Shown here piece by piece: positions 35,237 through 45,215 of a DNA stretch of 54,153 nucleotides. This stretch comes from Shewanella surugensis (lineage in GTDB: Bacteria; Pseudomonadota; Gammaproteobacteria; Enterobacterales; Shewanellaceae), in NCBI RefSeq assembly GCF_023284005.1, contig NZ_JAKIKS010000027.1, forward strand, positions 1 to 54,153, read 5' to 3'. The translations under genes and the position numbers were made by a program. The notes beneath the pieces are model-generated. The model did no database searches, was not told the DNA's origin, and saw only the letters and a program-made list of their open reading frames with translations. Within the stretch, counting starts at the first letter, position 1. Each line of letters opens with the position of its first letter.

Positions 35237-35668
35237 TTATTTGTTTAATCTTGATAAAAGCATATTAACATATTTGGGAATATTCATTCCAATGAGCATC
35301 AGCAATATAAATACGATGATTTTAGGCGAACCTTGAGTCATATTAACCAGTGCCGGTCCTGGACAAATACCTGATATTCCCCAGCCGATGCCAAATATTG
35401 ACGCGCCAAAAAGGAGCGGGTAATCAATGGTTATTTTACTTGGCAGGCTAAAGGCATTAGTGAAAGTAGGCTTTGGCTTATTTTTGATGATTTTGTGATA
35501 AACAGGAATAAAAAGGGTAAGTGCTGAGAACATAACCAAGACCAAACTAGGATCCCAATTACCGGTAATATCTAAAAAGTTAAGCACTTTATTTGGATTA
35601 ACCATTTGTGAAATAGTTAATCCAATACCAAATGAAATGCCACAAAAAAGCGCAATAAATAATGTCAT
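35237..35668 (-). CDS. YeeE/YedE family membrane protein (DUF6691-type half)
   Basis: A 143-residue membrane protein with about four helices and the motif G-I-G-W-G-I-S-G-I-C-P-G-P-A near residues 96-109, containing a conserved Cys. Such half-size proteins pair with the following type of partner to form a YeeE/YedE channel for sulfur-containing anions (thiosulfate or similar). It lies 3 bases after the partner gene and 8 bases before the repressor gene. Confidence 0.88.
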   Translation of the reverse strand: MTLFIALFCGISFGIGLTISQMVNPNKVLNFLDITGNWDPSLVLVMFSALTLFIPVYHKIIKNKPKPTFTNAFSLPSKITIDYPLLFGASIFGIGWGISGICPGPALVNMTQGSPKIIVFILLMLIGMNIPKYVNMLLSRLNK

Positions 35669-35671
35669 AAA

Positions 35672-36088
35672 TTAACTCACAAATTTTAAAAGCAAAACGG
35701 TGATCATAGCCGTCGTTATAAACATGCTGGTGGCGACAATCGAGCGGAGAGATAAACGGCCAATACCACAGATCCCGTGACCACTGGTACAGCCTGAACC
35801 TACTCGAGTGCCTAGACCGACGAGTAACCCACCGGCTGAAATGGCACTCCAGCTCATATCAATCTGATCAGGTAGATTAAAGCCGATTATGGCTGAAAAA
35901 AATGGACTAATAATGAGCCCAAGAATAAAGGTAATACGCCAATACTCGATAGAAAAAGTTGTTTGCCATAGGCCATGTAAAATGCCTGATACCCCTGTTA
36001 TTCTTCCAGTAAAAAAAAGTAAAGTGAGGGCTGAAGCGGCAAGGATAAGCCCGCCAATAACTGAATTCATCAAGGTTAATTGTTCCAT
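35672..36088 (-). CDS. YeeE/YedE family membrane protein (second half)
   Basis: A 138-residue membrane protein with four helices and the signature G-G-L-L-V-G-L-G-T-R-V-G-S-G-C-T-S-G-H-G-I-C-G (residues ~86-108), carrying the conserved Cys residues of the sulfur-compound transporters. Its ATG overlaps the last base of the MBL hydrolase stop. Together with the next gene it forms the two-part transporter commonly found with BigR and persulfide dioxygenases. Confidence 0.9.
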   Translation of the reverse strand: MEQLTLMNSVIGGLILAASALTLLFFTGRITGVSGILHGLWQTTFSIEYWRITFILGLIISPFFSAIIGFNLPDQIDMSWSAISAGGLLVGLGTRVGSGCTSGHGICGIGRLSLRSIVATSMFITTAMITVLLLKFVS

Positions 36089-36942
36089 TATGCCCCCTTA
36101 AAAGGGAGGGGTGAGAAAGTATTGTGATCAATAGGCCATACACCAGATTGAATATTAAAGGGCAAAGCTAGGTATAACAGTTTAGGGGGCATTAAGTTAT
36201 TATCTCTTGTTTTTCGTAATTGTATAAAATCATCTTTTAAGGTTTTTTGTTGGATATGGATGTTGGTCATTTTACTTTCTTGTACACTTGTTTGGTAACC
36301 TAGCGGCCGATTATTGGGTTGGTAATCGTGGCATATCCATAATGTGGTTTGGTCCGGCAGAGAATAAAGACGTTGTATGCTGGTGAATAATGTTTTGGCG
36401 CAACCGCCTTGAAAATCACAACGGGCTGAACCACTGTCTGGCATGAAAAGGGTATCGCCAATAAAGGCATTATTCTCTATGAGGTAAGTCATGCTGTCCT
36501 GAGTGTGCCCAGGCGTTGCCAGCACAGTGATTTCTGTTTGTCCGATAGTGAGTTGATCATTATTTTGAAGCAGTCGATCAAATTGGTGCTCTATAGCGAG
36601 TGAATGCTTATGGAGAGGGAATTGTTGATTGAATTGTGCTTGGGTGTTGATAATCCCTCGACCAATAATTATTTCACCACCTAATTGATTTTTAATATAT
36701 TGAGCAGCGGTTAAATGATCGGCATGGATATGGGTTTCAGCTATCCATTTTACAGATAGACTATATTGTTGAATGTAATCAATTTGCTTATCTGCAAACC
36801 GAGTTTGTATTGCTCTTGATTGTAAATCGAAGTCTAAAGCACTGTCGATAATAATAGCTTCAAGTGATTGTTTATCATGTATTATATAGCTTATTGTATA
36901 AGACTCTTGGTGAAAGAATGCATGAATAATGATAGATGACAT
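36088..36942 (-). CDS. MBL-fold hydrolase, persulfide dioxygenase (ETHE1/Blh)-like
   Basis: A 284-residue metallo-beta-lactamase fold protein with T-H-I-H-A-D-H (metal motif HxHxDH), A-T-P-G-H-T (third His), F-I-G-D-T-L-F (bridging Asp) and a late W-I-C-H-D-Y. This is the ETHE1 persulfide dioxygenase/Blh pattern: iron-dependent oxidation of glutathione persulfide to sulfite. The start at 36942 (MSSIIIHAFF) is supported by CAGGAAACATCACAATG; a longer frame upstream would run into the operator region. First gene of the four-gene sulfur operon. Confidence 0.88.
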   Translation of the reverse strand: MSSIIIHAFFHQESYTISYIIHDKQSLEAIIIDSALDFDLQSRAIQTRFADKQIDYIQQYSLSVKWIAETHIHADHLTAAQYIKNQLGGEIIIGRGIINTQAQFNQQFPLHKHSLAIEHQFDRLLQNNDQLTIGQTEITVLATPGHTQDSMTYLIENNAFIGDTLFMPDSGSARCDFQGGCAKTLFTSIQRLYSLPDQTTLWICHDYQPNNRPLGYQTSVQESKMTNIHIQQKTLKDDFIQLRKTRDNNLMPPKLLYLALPFNIQSGVWPIDHNTFSPLPFKGA

Positions 36943-36985
36943 TGTGATGTTTCCTGATTGCACACTTTGCATCGTACATTCGCAA

Positions 36986-37009
36986 CATACAATATACAAT
37001 ATGCAATGT
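36986..37009. promoter_or_regulatory. Candidate operator of the sulfur operon
   Basis: CATACAATATACAATATGCAATGT contains tandem and partly mirrored ATACAAT/ATATG steps, 44 bp upstream of the MBL start. Position and AT-rich dyad-like character fit an ArsR/BigR-type operator, but no match to a known box is claimed. Confidence 0.4.
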
Positions 37010-37126
37010 GTTTTTTGATTTAATTTGATTGAGATTAACTCAATAATTTTTTATCTAGTGATCATGTCGTAAGAAATATAGGATGTAGCTCATTGAACTT
37101 TAGCTTATTTTATGTAAGGAATGATA

Positions 37127-37912
37127 ATGTTTACGGAAATAGACATTTTGGGTACTGGGCCCGTTGTTGTTTTGTTACATAGCTCACTGAGTTCAAAAGA
37201 ACAGTGGAAAGGTTTAGTGAAGCAATTATCGCCAAATTTTACGTGTGCTAATGTTGACTTACAAGGTTATGGGAGCATGCTCAATGCGGACATTGATTAC
37301 CCCTACACCTTGAAATGTGAGGTTGAACGTATTGCGGCATTATTAAATAATAATCAATTATTCGGCCCTTATTATGTCGTCGGTCATTCTTTTGGTGGTG
37401 CGGTTGCACTTCGCTTTGCTGATGAGTTTAAAGAGCAAGTCAAAGCGTTATGTGTTTTTGAACCCGTTGCTTTTCATTTATTAGTTGAAGAGGCTCCGAG
37501 CCGAAAGCAAGTTTCTGAACTTGCAGTTAATATGGATAATGTTCCTGCGTATACAGCGGCATCAATATTTACCAATTATTGGAATGGGGAGGGATATTTT
37601 GATGCTTTGCCTCAGCGTATACAAAAAAGGTTAATGGCGATGATAGATAAGGTTGCTATGGATTTTGATGCCATTATTAATGAAACGAAAACGCTTCTAG
37701 ATTATTCAGTAAGTATATCGGCAAATGTGTTATTAATGACGGGAAAGCAGAGTCGAACTGCAGCAAAAGATGTGGTGAATGTCATTGAGACAAATCTACG
37801 TCATGTCAGAAAAGTGGAAATCGATGCAGGTCATATGGCACCGCTTGTTCGGTCGGAATTAGTGAACCCTGTGATTGTGGATTATTTACATTCAAATAGC
37901 CAAACTACTTAG
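37127..37912 (+). CDS. Alpha/beta hydrolase
   Basis: A 261-residue alpha/beta-hydrolase fold enzyme with G-H-S-F-G-G (nucleophile Ser near residue 88), an oxyanion-region L-L-H-S-S-L-S, and the catalytic His in D-A-G-H-M-A-P near the C-terminus. AAGGA precedes ATG 37127, two codons inside the longest frame. Divergent from the sulfur operon but without evident link to it. Substrate unknown: most like small-ester or haloperoxidase-type hydrolases. Confidence 0.85.
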   Translation: MFTEIDILGTGPVVVLLHSSLSSKEQWKGLVKQLSPNFTCANVDLQGYGSMLNADIDYPYTLKCEVERIAALLNNNQLFGPYYVVGHSFGGAVALRFADEFKEQVKALCVFEPVAFHLLVEEAPSRKQVSELAVNMDNVPAYTAASIFTNYWNGEGYFDALPQRIQKRLMAMIDKVAMDFDAIINETKTLLDYSVSISANVLLMTGKQSRTAAKDVVNVIETNLRHVRKVEIDAGHMAPLVRSELVNPVIVDYLHSNSQTT

Positions 37913-37987
37913 AACTGACCTCTACAGTGGATTGGGTATTAATATGATAAAAAGGTATGTTTTTTGACTAATTTTTTGAGTGAAAAT

Positions 37988-39055
37988 ATGAAGCCAGCAA
38001 TACTTTGCTGGTGGTCTCAAAGACAAAACGCCCTGATTCAATCTGTTAAAACATTAATCATCATAATATTTACTTGGATAGTGCTTGGTGAATACAATGA
38101 GAAGGCTCAAGTATTGGGTACTTTTGTGGCAGGATTTTTATCTCTATTACGTTTTGGGCGAGACGGTAAACAGCAAGGCATGACTATCGTTTTCTCTGCT
38201 TTAGGCATGATGATAAGCAGTGGTTTAGCCTTACAATTCTATCAAATGCCATGGTTAAATAACAGTTTATTTGTTGTGCTTGTTTTTATAGCTTTTTATT
38301 TAAGGCGTTTCGGTGGTCGGTTTTTTATGCCTCCCTTGTTCGTTCTTATGTTGTACATTGTGGTGCAACTTTTACCTCGTCCTCCCGTATTGAGTTTGTG
38401 GCTGGGGATTTTACTTGCCACTGGTATTGTTATTTTTTTTACTTTTATGATCGTTCCTATCGATGATCGTAAGCAATTAAATACCAATATGCAGTTGTTA
38501 TTTAAGCTCTCGAGTGAGGTGATCACTGCTTTTATCGCTTTTCCAATTAAAACAGAAAATCCAAACGTATCTGAAAACGTTTTATCAAGGAGGGCAGCAG
38601 TCAGTGCATTCAAAGTCTGTCATCAAAGGTATATGAAAATGGCGTTGCAGTTGAGGAAGGATAATTCAAGATTAGTGAATGAATACTTGTTCTTAGATAA
38701 AGATCCGCAAGTAGAGACGTTTTATGATTTTCATTACCGTATGACTAAGACATTTGGAATGCTGTTTGAAAGTTGTCAGCAGTTGATAGAAAGCGAGGAG
38801 CTGAATAGACAAGCTCAAGAGGATATGCTTCGTGTAGCAAAAGAGTTACTCTTGGTATTAGCGCTATCTAAAATCAGCCATATGCAGGTAACGCTGGTTC
38901 ATATACAACATTTTAAACGTGAGTATGCTTACTTCAGTAGTTATCCCTTCGATATTGATCTCACTAAACCAGAATCTATTCATATTTTTAATTTTTCGCT
39001 CAGTATTAAAAGACTCATAGAGACGTTGGCAATATGGGAGAGTGATAATGCATAA
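37988..39055 (+). CDS. FUSC-like membrane protein, first of a pair
   Basis: A ~355-residue protein with five to six helices in the first ~165 residues and a hydrophilic helical C-terminal domain, the layout of the FUSC/AaeB/YccS aromatic-acid exporter family. The ATG at 37988 is preferred to a TTG upstream. Its last codons overlap the second FUSC-like gene by 8 bases (ATGCATAA), so the two are co-translated. The pair may form one transporter of aromatic or weak acids; substrate unknown. Confidence 0.78.
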   Translation: MKPAILCWWSQRQNALIQSVKTLIIIIFTWIVLGEYNEKAQVLGTFVAGFLSLLRFGRDGKQQGMTIVFSALGMMISSGLALQFYQMPWLNNSLFVVLVFIAFYLRRFGGRFFMPPLFVLMLYIVVQLLPRPPVLSLWLGILLATGIVIFFTFMIVPIDDRKQLNTNMQLLFKLSSEVITAFIAFPIKTENPNVSENVLSRRAAVSAFKVCHQRYMKMALQLRKDNSRLVNEYLFLDKDPQVETFYDFHYRMTKTFGMLFESCQQLIESEELNRQAQEDMLRVAKELLLVLALSKISHMQVTLVHIQHFKREYAYFSSYPFDIDLTKPESIHIFNFSLSIKRLIETLAIWESDNA

Positions 39056-40097
39056 TGCGACTCGCCAAGCCATTCAAGCCTCTATTGCAGTGATAGTGAC
39101 TTTATCCATTGCAGATGCTTTTTCATTAGAGCGAGGGATTTGGGCAACACTGACTGCGATTTTATTAGTATCCAGTACCTTTGGTGAAAGCATTAAAAAA
39201 GCCAAAGAGCGGGTGAGTATGACCTTAGTGGGTGGACTGATTGGCACGGGAATAGTGCTATATTTACAGCCAGTATTGCCAGAAGAATCCCAAGTGTTAC
39301 TGGCTACTTTGCTCTTTATTAGTATTGGCTTAATTGTTTATTTTTTGCCTCGCTCTTATGCTTGGGCCAGTTTTTTTATTACTCTTTTTGTTGTTTTTCT
39401 TTTTTCTTTATTAACTTATTGGAATTTATCTTTATTATTGGTTAGGGCTTATGAAACGTTAATCGGTGCATTGGTTGCTGTCGTGGTGTCAGGACTCATT
39501 TTTCCTAATCGAAGTCATGTGGATGTACAAGCACATTACTTAACCATGCTGGATCAGCTTGATGGCTTCATCGATAATATTTTTTACTCTGTGGCCTCTC
39601 CAAACCCCCAATATATGTGTCAACTAATGGATTGGCATCATAAGTTGTATCCCAGCTGGGAAGTGTTAAAAAATAAACAATCCTTTTCTGAGTTCGAATT
39701 GACTTTTTCTAGAAGCAAGCGCCAGCAGCTACAAGGCTATCAATTTGGGTTTGATTTACTGTTTCATTATTTAACTAATATTTTAACCTTACTAGAAAAA
39801 GAGCCGAGTTACTTATGCGCTGAATTTGAAACGGAATTAGCACAGTTTCAGCAAGTGATAAAAGAGAATACTCAGCTTTTACATGATTTGATGCAGGGGG
39901 GATCGATAGCTAAACAAAATAATGATATTCATTCTTTAGATGCGATTAGGTTAAAAATTAGACAGAAAATTGCTCAGCTAAATAAAGATAACCCTTTTCC
40001 TGATTATGCTGAAGTTGAGCGTTTTTATAGTTTGATTTACTACTTACGTAAGGTAAATCAATTAATTTTAGATTTAATTAACGTAGCAAAGACGTAA
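39048..40097 (+). CDS. FUSC-like membrane protein, second of a pair
   Basis: A 349-residue protein with an N-terminal membrane block of about six helices (R-Q-A-I-Q-A-S-I-A-V-I-V-T-L, R-G-I-W-A-T-L-T-A-I-L-L-V) and a C-terminal helical cytosolic domain. The R-G-x-W-A-x-x-T-(A/V)-x-L-(V) pattern is characteristic of FUSC transporters such as AaeB and YccS. Overlaps the preceding gene by 8 bases. In some relatives two halves are fused; here they are separate. Confidence 0.85.
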   Translation: MHNATRQAIQASIAVIVTLSIADAFSLERGIWATLTAILLVSSTFGESIKKAKERVSMTLVGGLIGTGIVLYLQPVLPEESQVLLATLLFISIGLIVYFLPRSYAWASFFITLFVVFLFSLLTYWNLSLLLVRAYETLIGALVAVVVSGLIFPNRSHVDVQAHYLTMLDQLDGFIDNIFYSVASPNPQYMCQLMDWHHKLYPSWEVLKNKQSFSEFELTFSRSKRQQLQGYQFGFDLLFHYLTNILTLLEKEPSYLCAEFETELAQFQQVIKENTQLLHDLMQGGSIAKQNNDIHSLDAIRLKIRQKIAQLNKDNPFPDYAEVERFYSLIYYLRKVNQLILDLINVAKT

Positions 40098-40100
40098 ATG

Positions 40101-40140
40101 ATATACCCAAACAACTTGAAAATGTGAGTTTCAGGTTGCT
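40101..40140 (+). repeat. Dispersed intergenic repeat, copy B
   Basis: TATACCCAAAC-aac-TTGAAAATG followed by TTCAG-G-TTGCT, the same spaced pattern as at 22309-22350. A weaker relative lies at 43111-43138 (ATATCCCCAAACCCGCTGGATC). Confidence 0.45.
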
Positions 40141-40149
40141 TAGGGATAG

Positions 40150-40175
40150 ACGGTTTAGCAGAGCAGCTAAACCGT
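40150..40175. terminator. Hairpin between convergent FUSC and uvrA genes
   Basis: ACGGTTTAGC (40150-40159) and GCTAAACCGT (40166-40175) form a perfect 10-bp stem with a 6-nt loop between the FUSC stop (40097) and the uvrA stop (40192). No strong U-run; probably serves both strands. Confidence 0.6.
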
Positions 40176-40191
40176 TTGATCGGTAGCAGAT

Positions 40192-43035
40192 TTACGTTTT
40201 ATTTAATAAAGGTTTTAAGAAGCGAGCAGTATGTGACGTTTCGTGTTCAGCCACGGCTTCTGGTGTGCCGCACGCTAAAATAGTACCACCACCATCACCG
40301 CCTTCAGGGCCCAAATCGATAATCCAATCTGCCGTTTTAATGACATCGAGATTATGCTCAATCACCACGATGGTATTACCGTGAGATTTCAAACGATGTA
40401 ATACATCCAATAACATTTGAATATCGGCAAAGTGTAAGCCCGTGGTGGGTTCATCAAGAATGTATAAGGTTTTACCCGTATCGCGTTTAGACAATTCTTT
40501 AGCCAGTTTGACTCGTTGTGCTTCACCACCTGATAGGGTGGTCGCACTTTGTCCTAGTCGAATATAGGATAAGCCGACATCCATCAAGGTTTGCAATTTA
40601 CGCGCAACAGCGGGAATAGCATCAAAGAAAGGGCGGGCTTCTTCGACAGTCATCTGCAGTACTTCGTGAATATTCTTTCCCTTAAATTGCACATCTAAGG
40701 TTTCGCGGTTATAGCGTTTACCTTTACAGGTATCACAAGGGACATACACATCGGGCAAGAAATGCATTTCCACTTTAATTAAGCCATCACCTTGGCAAGC
40801 TTCGCAGCGGCCACCTTTAACATTGAAAGAAAAACGACCGGGTTGATAACCTCGGGTTCTCGATTCTTGTGTGGCGGCGAAAATTTCGCGAATGGGGGTG
40901 AAAATACCAGTATAAGTGGCTGGGTTTGAACGAGGTGTTCGGCCAATGGGGCTTTGATCAATATCGACGACTTTATCGCAATGATCCATGCCGGTAATTT
41001 GCTTATAAGGCGCGGGCTCATCAACCGTGGCACCGTTTAATTGAATATGAGCAACTTTGTAAAAAGTGTCATTAATTAAGGTGGATTTACCTGAGCCAGA
41101 TACGCCGGTAATGCAGGTAAAGAGTCCAACGGGGATCGCGAGATCGACATTTTTAAGGTTGTTGCCAGTTGCCCCAAAAAGCTCAATCAGTTTTTCAGGG
41201 TTGTAGGGGATCCTGTCTGAATCGATGTGGATCGTTTTTACACCTGACAAATATTGGCCCGTGACGGATTTCTCACAATTCAGTATATCGGTTAACTTAC
41301 CTTCACTGATGACTTCTCCGCCATGTACGCCTGCGCCAGGACCAATATCAATAACATGATCGGCCATACGGATGGCATCTTCATCATGCTCAACCACAAT
41401 GACGGTATTACCTAAGTCGCGTAAATGCAGCAAGGTTTTTAATAATCGCTCATTATCTCGCTGATGTAAGCCTATAGAGGGTTCATCGAGGACATACATG
41501 ACCCCGACGAGTCCGGCGCCAATTTGGCTTGCGAGCCGTATTCTTTGTGCTTCACCACCTGATAAGGTTTCGGCTGATCGCGAAAGGCTTAGGTAATTCA
41601 GACCAACATTCACCAGAAAGCCCAAGCGATCGCGCACTTCTTTTAAGATTTTATCGGCAATTTGAGCGCGTTGGCCTTGGAGTTGGAGTTGACTGAAATA
41701 ATCCATGGCTTCACCAATGGACCATTTACTCAGCTTGGGTAAGTTTAAATCTTCAATAAAGACATTACGTGCTTCTTCACGTAAACGGGAACCATCACAG
41801 CTTTGGCAGGCTTGAGTATTAATGAATTTGTTGAGTTCATCGCGAACAGAATTTGACTCTGTTTCCCGATAACGTCTATCCATATTATTGAGGATCCCCT
41901 CAAAGGGGTGGTTACGGACGACCACATCGCCTCTATCATTGATGTACCTGAAGGCGATGCTTTGTTTACCCGATCCATAAAGTATGATTTTTTGAGTATC
42001 TTTTTCGAGTTGCTCAAAAGGCTTTTCAATATCAAATTGATAATGTAGTGCTAATGAAGTGAGCATTTGAAAATAATAGAAATTACGTCTATCCCAGCCC
42101 CGAATAGCTCCGCCCGCTAAAGATAATTCACTGTTAGTGATAACGCGATCGGGATCAAAAAATTGTTGTACGCCTAAACCGTCACAGGTTTGGCAAGCGC
42201 CGGCAGGATTATTAAAAGAAAACACCCTAGGTTCGAGTTCGGTCATCGAATAACCACAGGTGGGGCAGGCGAAATTTGCCGAAAACACATGCTCTTCGTT
42301 TGGGGTATTACCTTCAGCAGGATCCATACTGGTGACAACCGCTAGGCCACTCGATAATTCTAATGTGGTTTCAATTGACTCCGCCAGTCGTTGCTGAATA
42401 TCATCGCGTACCTTAAAGCGATCGACGACCACTTCAATGGTGTGTTTAATATGTAAATCAAGGGGGGGCGGATCGGATAAATCACATACCTCACCGTCAA
42501 TACGCGCACGAATATAGCCTTGAGCGGCTAGGCTATCGAGTAATTTTACATGCTCGCCTTTACGGTTATTGACCACAGGAGCCAATAACATCTGACGACT
42601 GCCTTGGGGCAATGTGAGTATTTTATCAACAATTTGGCTTACGGTTTGTGCAGCCAAAGGTGATCCATGAGTGGGGCAGCGTGGTTCCCCTACTCGGGCA
42701 AATAATAACCTAAGGTAATCATAAATTTCAGTAATCGTGCCGACGGTAGATCGTGGATTATGTGAGGTTGATTTTTGCTCAATAGAAATAGCCGGACTTA
42801 ACCCTTCAATATGATCGACATCAGGTTTTTCCATGAGGCTTAAAAATTGGCGTGCATAAGCCGATAGGGATTCTACATATCGCCTTTGACCCTCAGCATA
42901 GAGGGTATCAAATGCCAGAGATGATTTTCCTGATCCTGAAAGTCCCGTTATAACAATGAGTTTGTTTCGTGGTATGGTCAGGTTGATGTTTTTGAGATTG
43001 TGAGTGCGAGCCCCACGTACTTCAATATTGTCCAT
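40192..43035 (-). CDS. uvrA: Excinuclease ABC subunit A
   Basis: A 947-residue UvrA, full length. Two ABC ATPase halves: Walker [10 protein letters not shown] (residues ~31-39) and G-V-S-G-S-G-K-S-T (~640-648); two L-S-G-G-E-A-Q-R signatures; zinc modules C-P-T-C-G ... C-Q-T-C-D and C-E-A-C-Q ... C-D-T-C-K. Recognises bulky DNA lesions with UvrB. The upstream region has no LexA box that I could find (CTG-N10-CAG type), although SOS control is usual in relatives. Confidence 0.98.
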   Translation of the reverse strand: MDNIEVRGARTHNLKNINLTIPRNKLIVITGLSGSGKSSLAFDTLYAEGQRRYVESLSAYARQFLSLMEKPDVDHIEGLSPAISIEQKSTSHNPRSTVGTITEIYDYLRLLFARVGEPRCPTHGSPLAAQTVSQIVDKILTLPQGSRQMLLAPVVNNRKGEHVKLLDSLAAQGYIRARIDGEVCDLSDPPPLDLHIKHTIEVVVDRFKVRDDIQQRLAESIETTLELSSGLAVVTSMDPAEGNTPNEEHVFSANFACPTCGYSMTELEPRVFSFNNPAGACQTCDGLGVQQFFDPDRVITNSELSLAGGAIRGWDRRNFYYFQMLTSLALHYQFDIEKPFEQLEKDTQKIILYGSGKQSIAFRYINDRGDVVVRNHPFEGILNNMDRRYRETESNSVRDELNKFINTQACQSCDGSRLREEARNVFIEDLNLPKLSKWSIGEAMDYFSQLQLQGQRAQIADKILKEVRDRLGFLVNVGLNYLSLSRSAETLSGGEAQRIRLASQIGAGLVGVMYVLDEPSIGLHQRDNERLLKTLLHLRDLGNTVIVVEHDEDAIRMADHVIDIGPGAGVHGGEVISEGKLTDILNCEKSVTGQYLSGVKTIHIDSDRIPYNPEKLIELFGATGNNLKNVDLAIPVGLFTCITGVSGSGKSTLINDTFYKVAHIQLNGATVDEPAPYKQITGMDHCDKVVDIDQSPIGRTPRSNPATYTGIFTPIREIFAATQESRTRGYQPGRFSFNVKGGRCEACQGDGLIKVEMHFLPDVYVPCDTCKGKRYNRETLDVQFKGKNIHEVLQMTVEEARPFFDAIPAVARKLQTLMDVGLSYIRLGQSATTLSGGEAQRVKLAKELSKRDTGKTLYILDEPTTGLHFADIQMLLDVLHRLKSHGNTIVVIEHNLDVIKTADWIIDLGPEGGDGGGTILACGTPEAVAEHETSHTARFLKPLLNKT

Positions 43036-43607
43036 CTATCTCTCTGGCTCCGCCGTAAAAAAGAGACTGATTATGCCATAGTCATGGGTGAGCGCAAAAC
43101 GCTAACATTAGGTATATCCCCAAACCCGCTGGATCCTGTACCTTTAATTGGTTTGGGTTCTTATACCAATCCGCACAATAGCGGGTCTTTTAGCAGGAAT
43201 TTAACTAAGCATAGCTAGTTCAAGCTGGATAGCAAGATGAGTATTGGCATGACATAGAGGGCATATTGTCATTGCGAAACGGTGGCTTGATCAATGTTTT
43301 GCTGATGATTTAATGAGAATAAAAGTGGACCAATGATAATTTGTAAAATGGGTCCGCTTCCCATATTGCATATATTGATCGATGCTTGAGCGCTCGCGTT
43401 GGGGAGGTGAGAGAAAAAATGACCCATTTTAATCTTAATCGGATATGAACTCTGGATGGGGGCTTCGATTTTTTCTGAGATAAGTTTTTTGTGCTATAAA
43501 GTGACGGTAAGCACAGATTTTAGTCAAGTTATAGATTAAAGTTTATTCATAAATGCTTAAATTTACTATTGTAATGGCTGTTTTATGGTCTGCTTTAAGG
43601 ATTGAAT
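43036..43607. other. 572-bp gene-free region upstream of uvrA
   Basis: No convincing gene. It contains a weak copy of the intergenic repeat (43111-43138), an inverted pair CCCAAACC (43120-43127) with GGTTTGGG about 25 nt later, and a small hairpin CCGC-acaata-GCGG (~43171-43184) followed by TCTTTT. It must hold the uvrA promoter and that of the hemerythrin gene. A 72-codon frame at 43000-43218 was judged a chance ORF. Confidence 0.5.
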
Positions 43608-44069
43608 ATGCATGCCTTATTAAAAGAATTGTATGACTATCATCATGATGCATCTAAGGTGATCGATGAGCTTAGTGTTTTGTTAAATCATTTGAAACAG
43701 GCAACATCACCTTTAGTCGATAGTCAGGCTGTATTTCATTTATTATCTGTTTTACATTCAGATGAAGAACGACAGCATCATCAAAATGAAGAATTAATTC
43801 GCAAGCAGTTAGTTGCGAGAGAGATCCCTTTACATCCTCGAATACAGGATTTAGAAAATGATCATAACGGTTTTGATCGTATTGCCGATCATCTTAAGTT
43901 GCTGGTGGATTCTGAGTTAAGTCATAAAGAAATTTCCGCGATTATCGATGATTATATTCTTAAATATTATGATCATATTGATGGTGAAGAAAATATTTTC
44001 TTTCCCATGGCAGATAAGTATTTATCGGATCTCGATTGGCAAGAAATTAAAAATCAGTGGCAAAGCTAA
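43608..44069 (+). CDS. Hemerythrin-domain protein
   Basis: A 153-residue four-helix protein with the hemerythrin pattern: D-Y-H-H-D near the N-terminus, D-E-E-R-Q-H-H and later H-P-R-I-Q-D-L-E-N-D-H, and H-I-D-G-E-E-N-I-F-F-P near the C-terminus. These supply the His/Glu ligands of a di-iron centre. Family proteins bind O2 or nitric oxide or take part in iron sensing. Start at ATG 43608, preceded by AAGGA. Monocistronic, with its own terminator. Confidence 0.9.
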   Translation: MHALLKELYDYHHDASKVIDELSVLLNHLKQATSPLVDSQAVFHLLSVLHSDEERQHHQNEELIRKQLVAREIPLHPRIQDLENDHNGFDRIADHLKLLVDSELSHKEISAIIDDYILKYYDHIDGEENIFFPMADKYLSDLDWQEIKNQWQS

Positions 44070-44091
44070 TCGCTTTGAGTCACTGATTTTT
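44049..44091 (+). terminator. Terminator overlapping the hemerythrin stop
   Basis: AAAAATCAGTG (44049-44059) pairs with CACTGATTTTT (44081-44091), an 11-bp stem; the left arm encodes the last residues of the protein and the stop codon lies in the loop. Confidence 0.75.
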
Positions 44092-44151
44092 TAATCTTGT
44101 GAAAACCTATCCACAATGTAGAGAGGCTATAGAGCTTATTTAGCAATAAGC

Positions 44152-44493
44152 TTATTGCTCAGGCTGACTACCCGGAGCAGGCATGTTTTTCTTCATTACT
44201 TCATCCAGTTTATCGCTGGTGATGGCCGGATTGGCATTTTGCAAGCAAGTGAGCATAGCGGCTTTGTCTGGCTTAGCGCCAAGTGAGGCGGGCTTACCTT
44301 CTTCCATACACATCAGTAGGTGATTAGGTGTGACATCCAACTCTAAACTCATTTTTGCTAAGGGCGGCATTTGTTCATTTGAGGGCTCTGCTATGGCGTG
44401 ATTGAAAAATAAGAAGCTAATGATGAAAGCCATGATGAAAAAAGCGCTAACAAACAGACTACTAATAACGAGGGTTGATGATCGACTAGTCAT
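44152..44493 (-). CDS. Small exported or membrane-anchored hypothetical protein
   Basis: A 113-residue protein: N-terminal hydrophobic helix (~residues 8-31) ending A-I-A-E, then a hydrophilic domain with two cysteines (M-C-M-E and L-T-C-L, likely a disulfide) and a Pro-rich tail. Could be a cleaved periplasmic protein or single-span anchor. Family not recognised. Probably monocistronic. Confidence 0.6.
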   Translation of the reverse strand: MTSRSSTLVISSLFVSAFFIMAFIISFLFFNHAIAEPSNEQMPPLAKMSLELDVTPNHLLMCMEEGKPASLGAKPDKAAMLTCLQNANPAITSDKLDEVMKKNMPAPGSQPEQ

Positions 44494-44792
44494 AATTCAT
44501 TCCTTTTAATAATACAATTCCTCCGTTAAGCATAGCTATATTTAAGTCAATATTGCACTTTTTTGATAATCAAAATTATTAACTTGGTAAGTTTATTCCA
44601 TATCTAATTGTTCAAGGCAGTTTTTATTAAGCGGCGATTGCACTCATCTATGTTGCGAATAGATGGTCCTCATAGGAGGGTGCTAATAGTGTCGTATCAG
44701 TTGTAATTATGTATCGTATTGATATAATGGTAATACTTTGAGTTGTTGACTCTCTATATTTAATGTCGAAATGTAATGGATTAATCTTAATT

Positions 44793-45134
44793 ATGATAAA
44801 AATGAACACCGCAATATTGGTTTTTTGCGCTCTCTTTAGCGCGTCTACTTTTGCCTCTTTTAACTGTGTCGTAGCATTAGAAAGAATATTAATTTACAAG
44901 ACAGGTATGGTAAATGTGCTGCATTCAGGTCGCGGTGATTATACGAGTATTTGTAATCTCAAAGAGGAAAAAGGAGGCGTCTCAATAGCCACTTGTGCCA
45001 TGTGGACCAGCATGCTGCAATCGATAAAAAAAGAGAAGGGGCAAGCCATTTTCTATTATGCGGGTGAAGGCAACTGTGCCACATTACCGACTTATGGCTC
45101 AAGCCCCACACCTGAATATATTGGGGTACTTTAG
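44793..45134 (+). CDS. Small secreted hypothetical protein
   Basis: A 113-residue protein with a signal peptide (N-T-A-I-L-V-F-C-A-L-F-S-A-S-T-F-A-S-F) and four cysteines in the mature part. Start taken as the ATG at 44793, since 10 extra upstream codons do not help the signal peptide. Not recognised. Convergent with trmH. Confidence 0.55.
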   Translation: MIKMNTAILVFCALFSASTFASFNCVVALERILIYKTGMVNVLHSGRGDYTSICNLKEEKGGVSIATCAMWTSMLQSIKKEKGQAIFYYAGEGNCATLPTYGSSPTPEYIGVL

Positions 45135-45215
45135 TTTAGAAATGTGATAGTGATATAGTTTCAAACTATTGTTGTCTATGTTACTTTTACTTTGTTTGGT
45201 TTATTATTTCAATGT

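Noticed and set aside
43000..43218. 72-codon frame upstream of uvrA
   Set aside because: Overlaps the uvrA start on the other strand, crosses repeat-like DNA and lacks any protein character.
43036..43607. LexA-type SOS box upstream of uvrA
   Set aside because: No CTG-N10-CAG palindrome was found; only partial matches that lack the second half.
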